5,451 nt of DNA, taken from the NCBI GenBank assembly GCA_027083895.1, contig JALWMN010000081.1, positions 1 through 5,451 of the forward strand, read 5' to 3'. The translations under genes were made by a program, and so were the position numbers. This document shows, piece by piece, positions 5,445-5,451 of the stretch; position 1 is the stretch's first letter, and each line of letters opens with the position of its first letter. The stretch is from Campylobacteraceae bacterium (GTDB lineage Bacteria; Campylobacterota; Campylobacteria; Campylobacterales; Sulfurovaceae). The notes beneath the pieces were generated by a model that ran no database searches, was not told the origin of the DNA, and saw only the letters and a list, made by a program, of their open reading frames with translations.

Positions 5445-5451
5445 TCAACTC

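Overview
The window looks like a piece of chromosome from a Campylobacterota species (epsilonproteobacteria; a Sulfurimonas/Sulfurovum/Nitratiruptor-type relative is plausible, genus not determinable here). The reasons are the AT-rich, tightly packed coding, promoters with a clear TATAAT but no visible -35 box, and the cbpA-hspR gene pair, with an HspR closely resembling the Helicobacter/Campylobacter repressor as I remember it. Eight protein-coding genes fill almost all of the window. No gene-free stretch exceeds about 93 bases, and I see no RNA gene, insertion sequence, CRISPR array or phage remnant.

Left part (28-2056, + strand): four genes spaced 10, 9 and 0 bases apart, almost certainly one transcript. 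The first two are the DnaJ-like co-chaperone cbpA and the MerR-family heat-shock repressor hspR. The next two are a DUF190 (PII-like fold) protein and the fluoride channel crcB/fluC. The transcript therefore joins a protein-folding stress module to a fluoride-export module. Its promoter and any HspR operator lie left of the window.

Middle part (2053-3816, - strand): a purine salvage pair. A strongly translated NCS2/AzgA-type purine permease is followed by a small purine-type phosphoribosyltransferase that starts at TTG. Together they would import a free purine base and trap it as a nucleotide. The phosphoribosyltransferase gene and crcB converge and overlap by 4 bases, with no hairpin terminator visible.

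Right part (3908-5358, - strand): a glycoside hydrolase family 3 protein of the NagZ type, here with an apparent Sec signal peptide, overlaps the Holliday-junction-resolvase-like ruvX by ATGA. A clear -10 box precedes nagZ. The last bases carry a second -10 box pointing right, so a divergent gene probably starts just beyond the window.

Most of this is core housekeeping content. The points most worth a second look are the linkage of cbpA-hspR to DUF190-crcB, the exported form of NagZ, the TTG-started phosphoribosyltransferase lying in frame with the permease stop, and a 20-bp-period direct repeat upstream of the permease. I found no convincing sign of an undescribed system.
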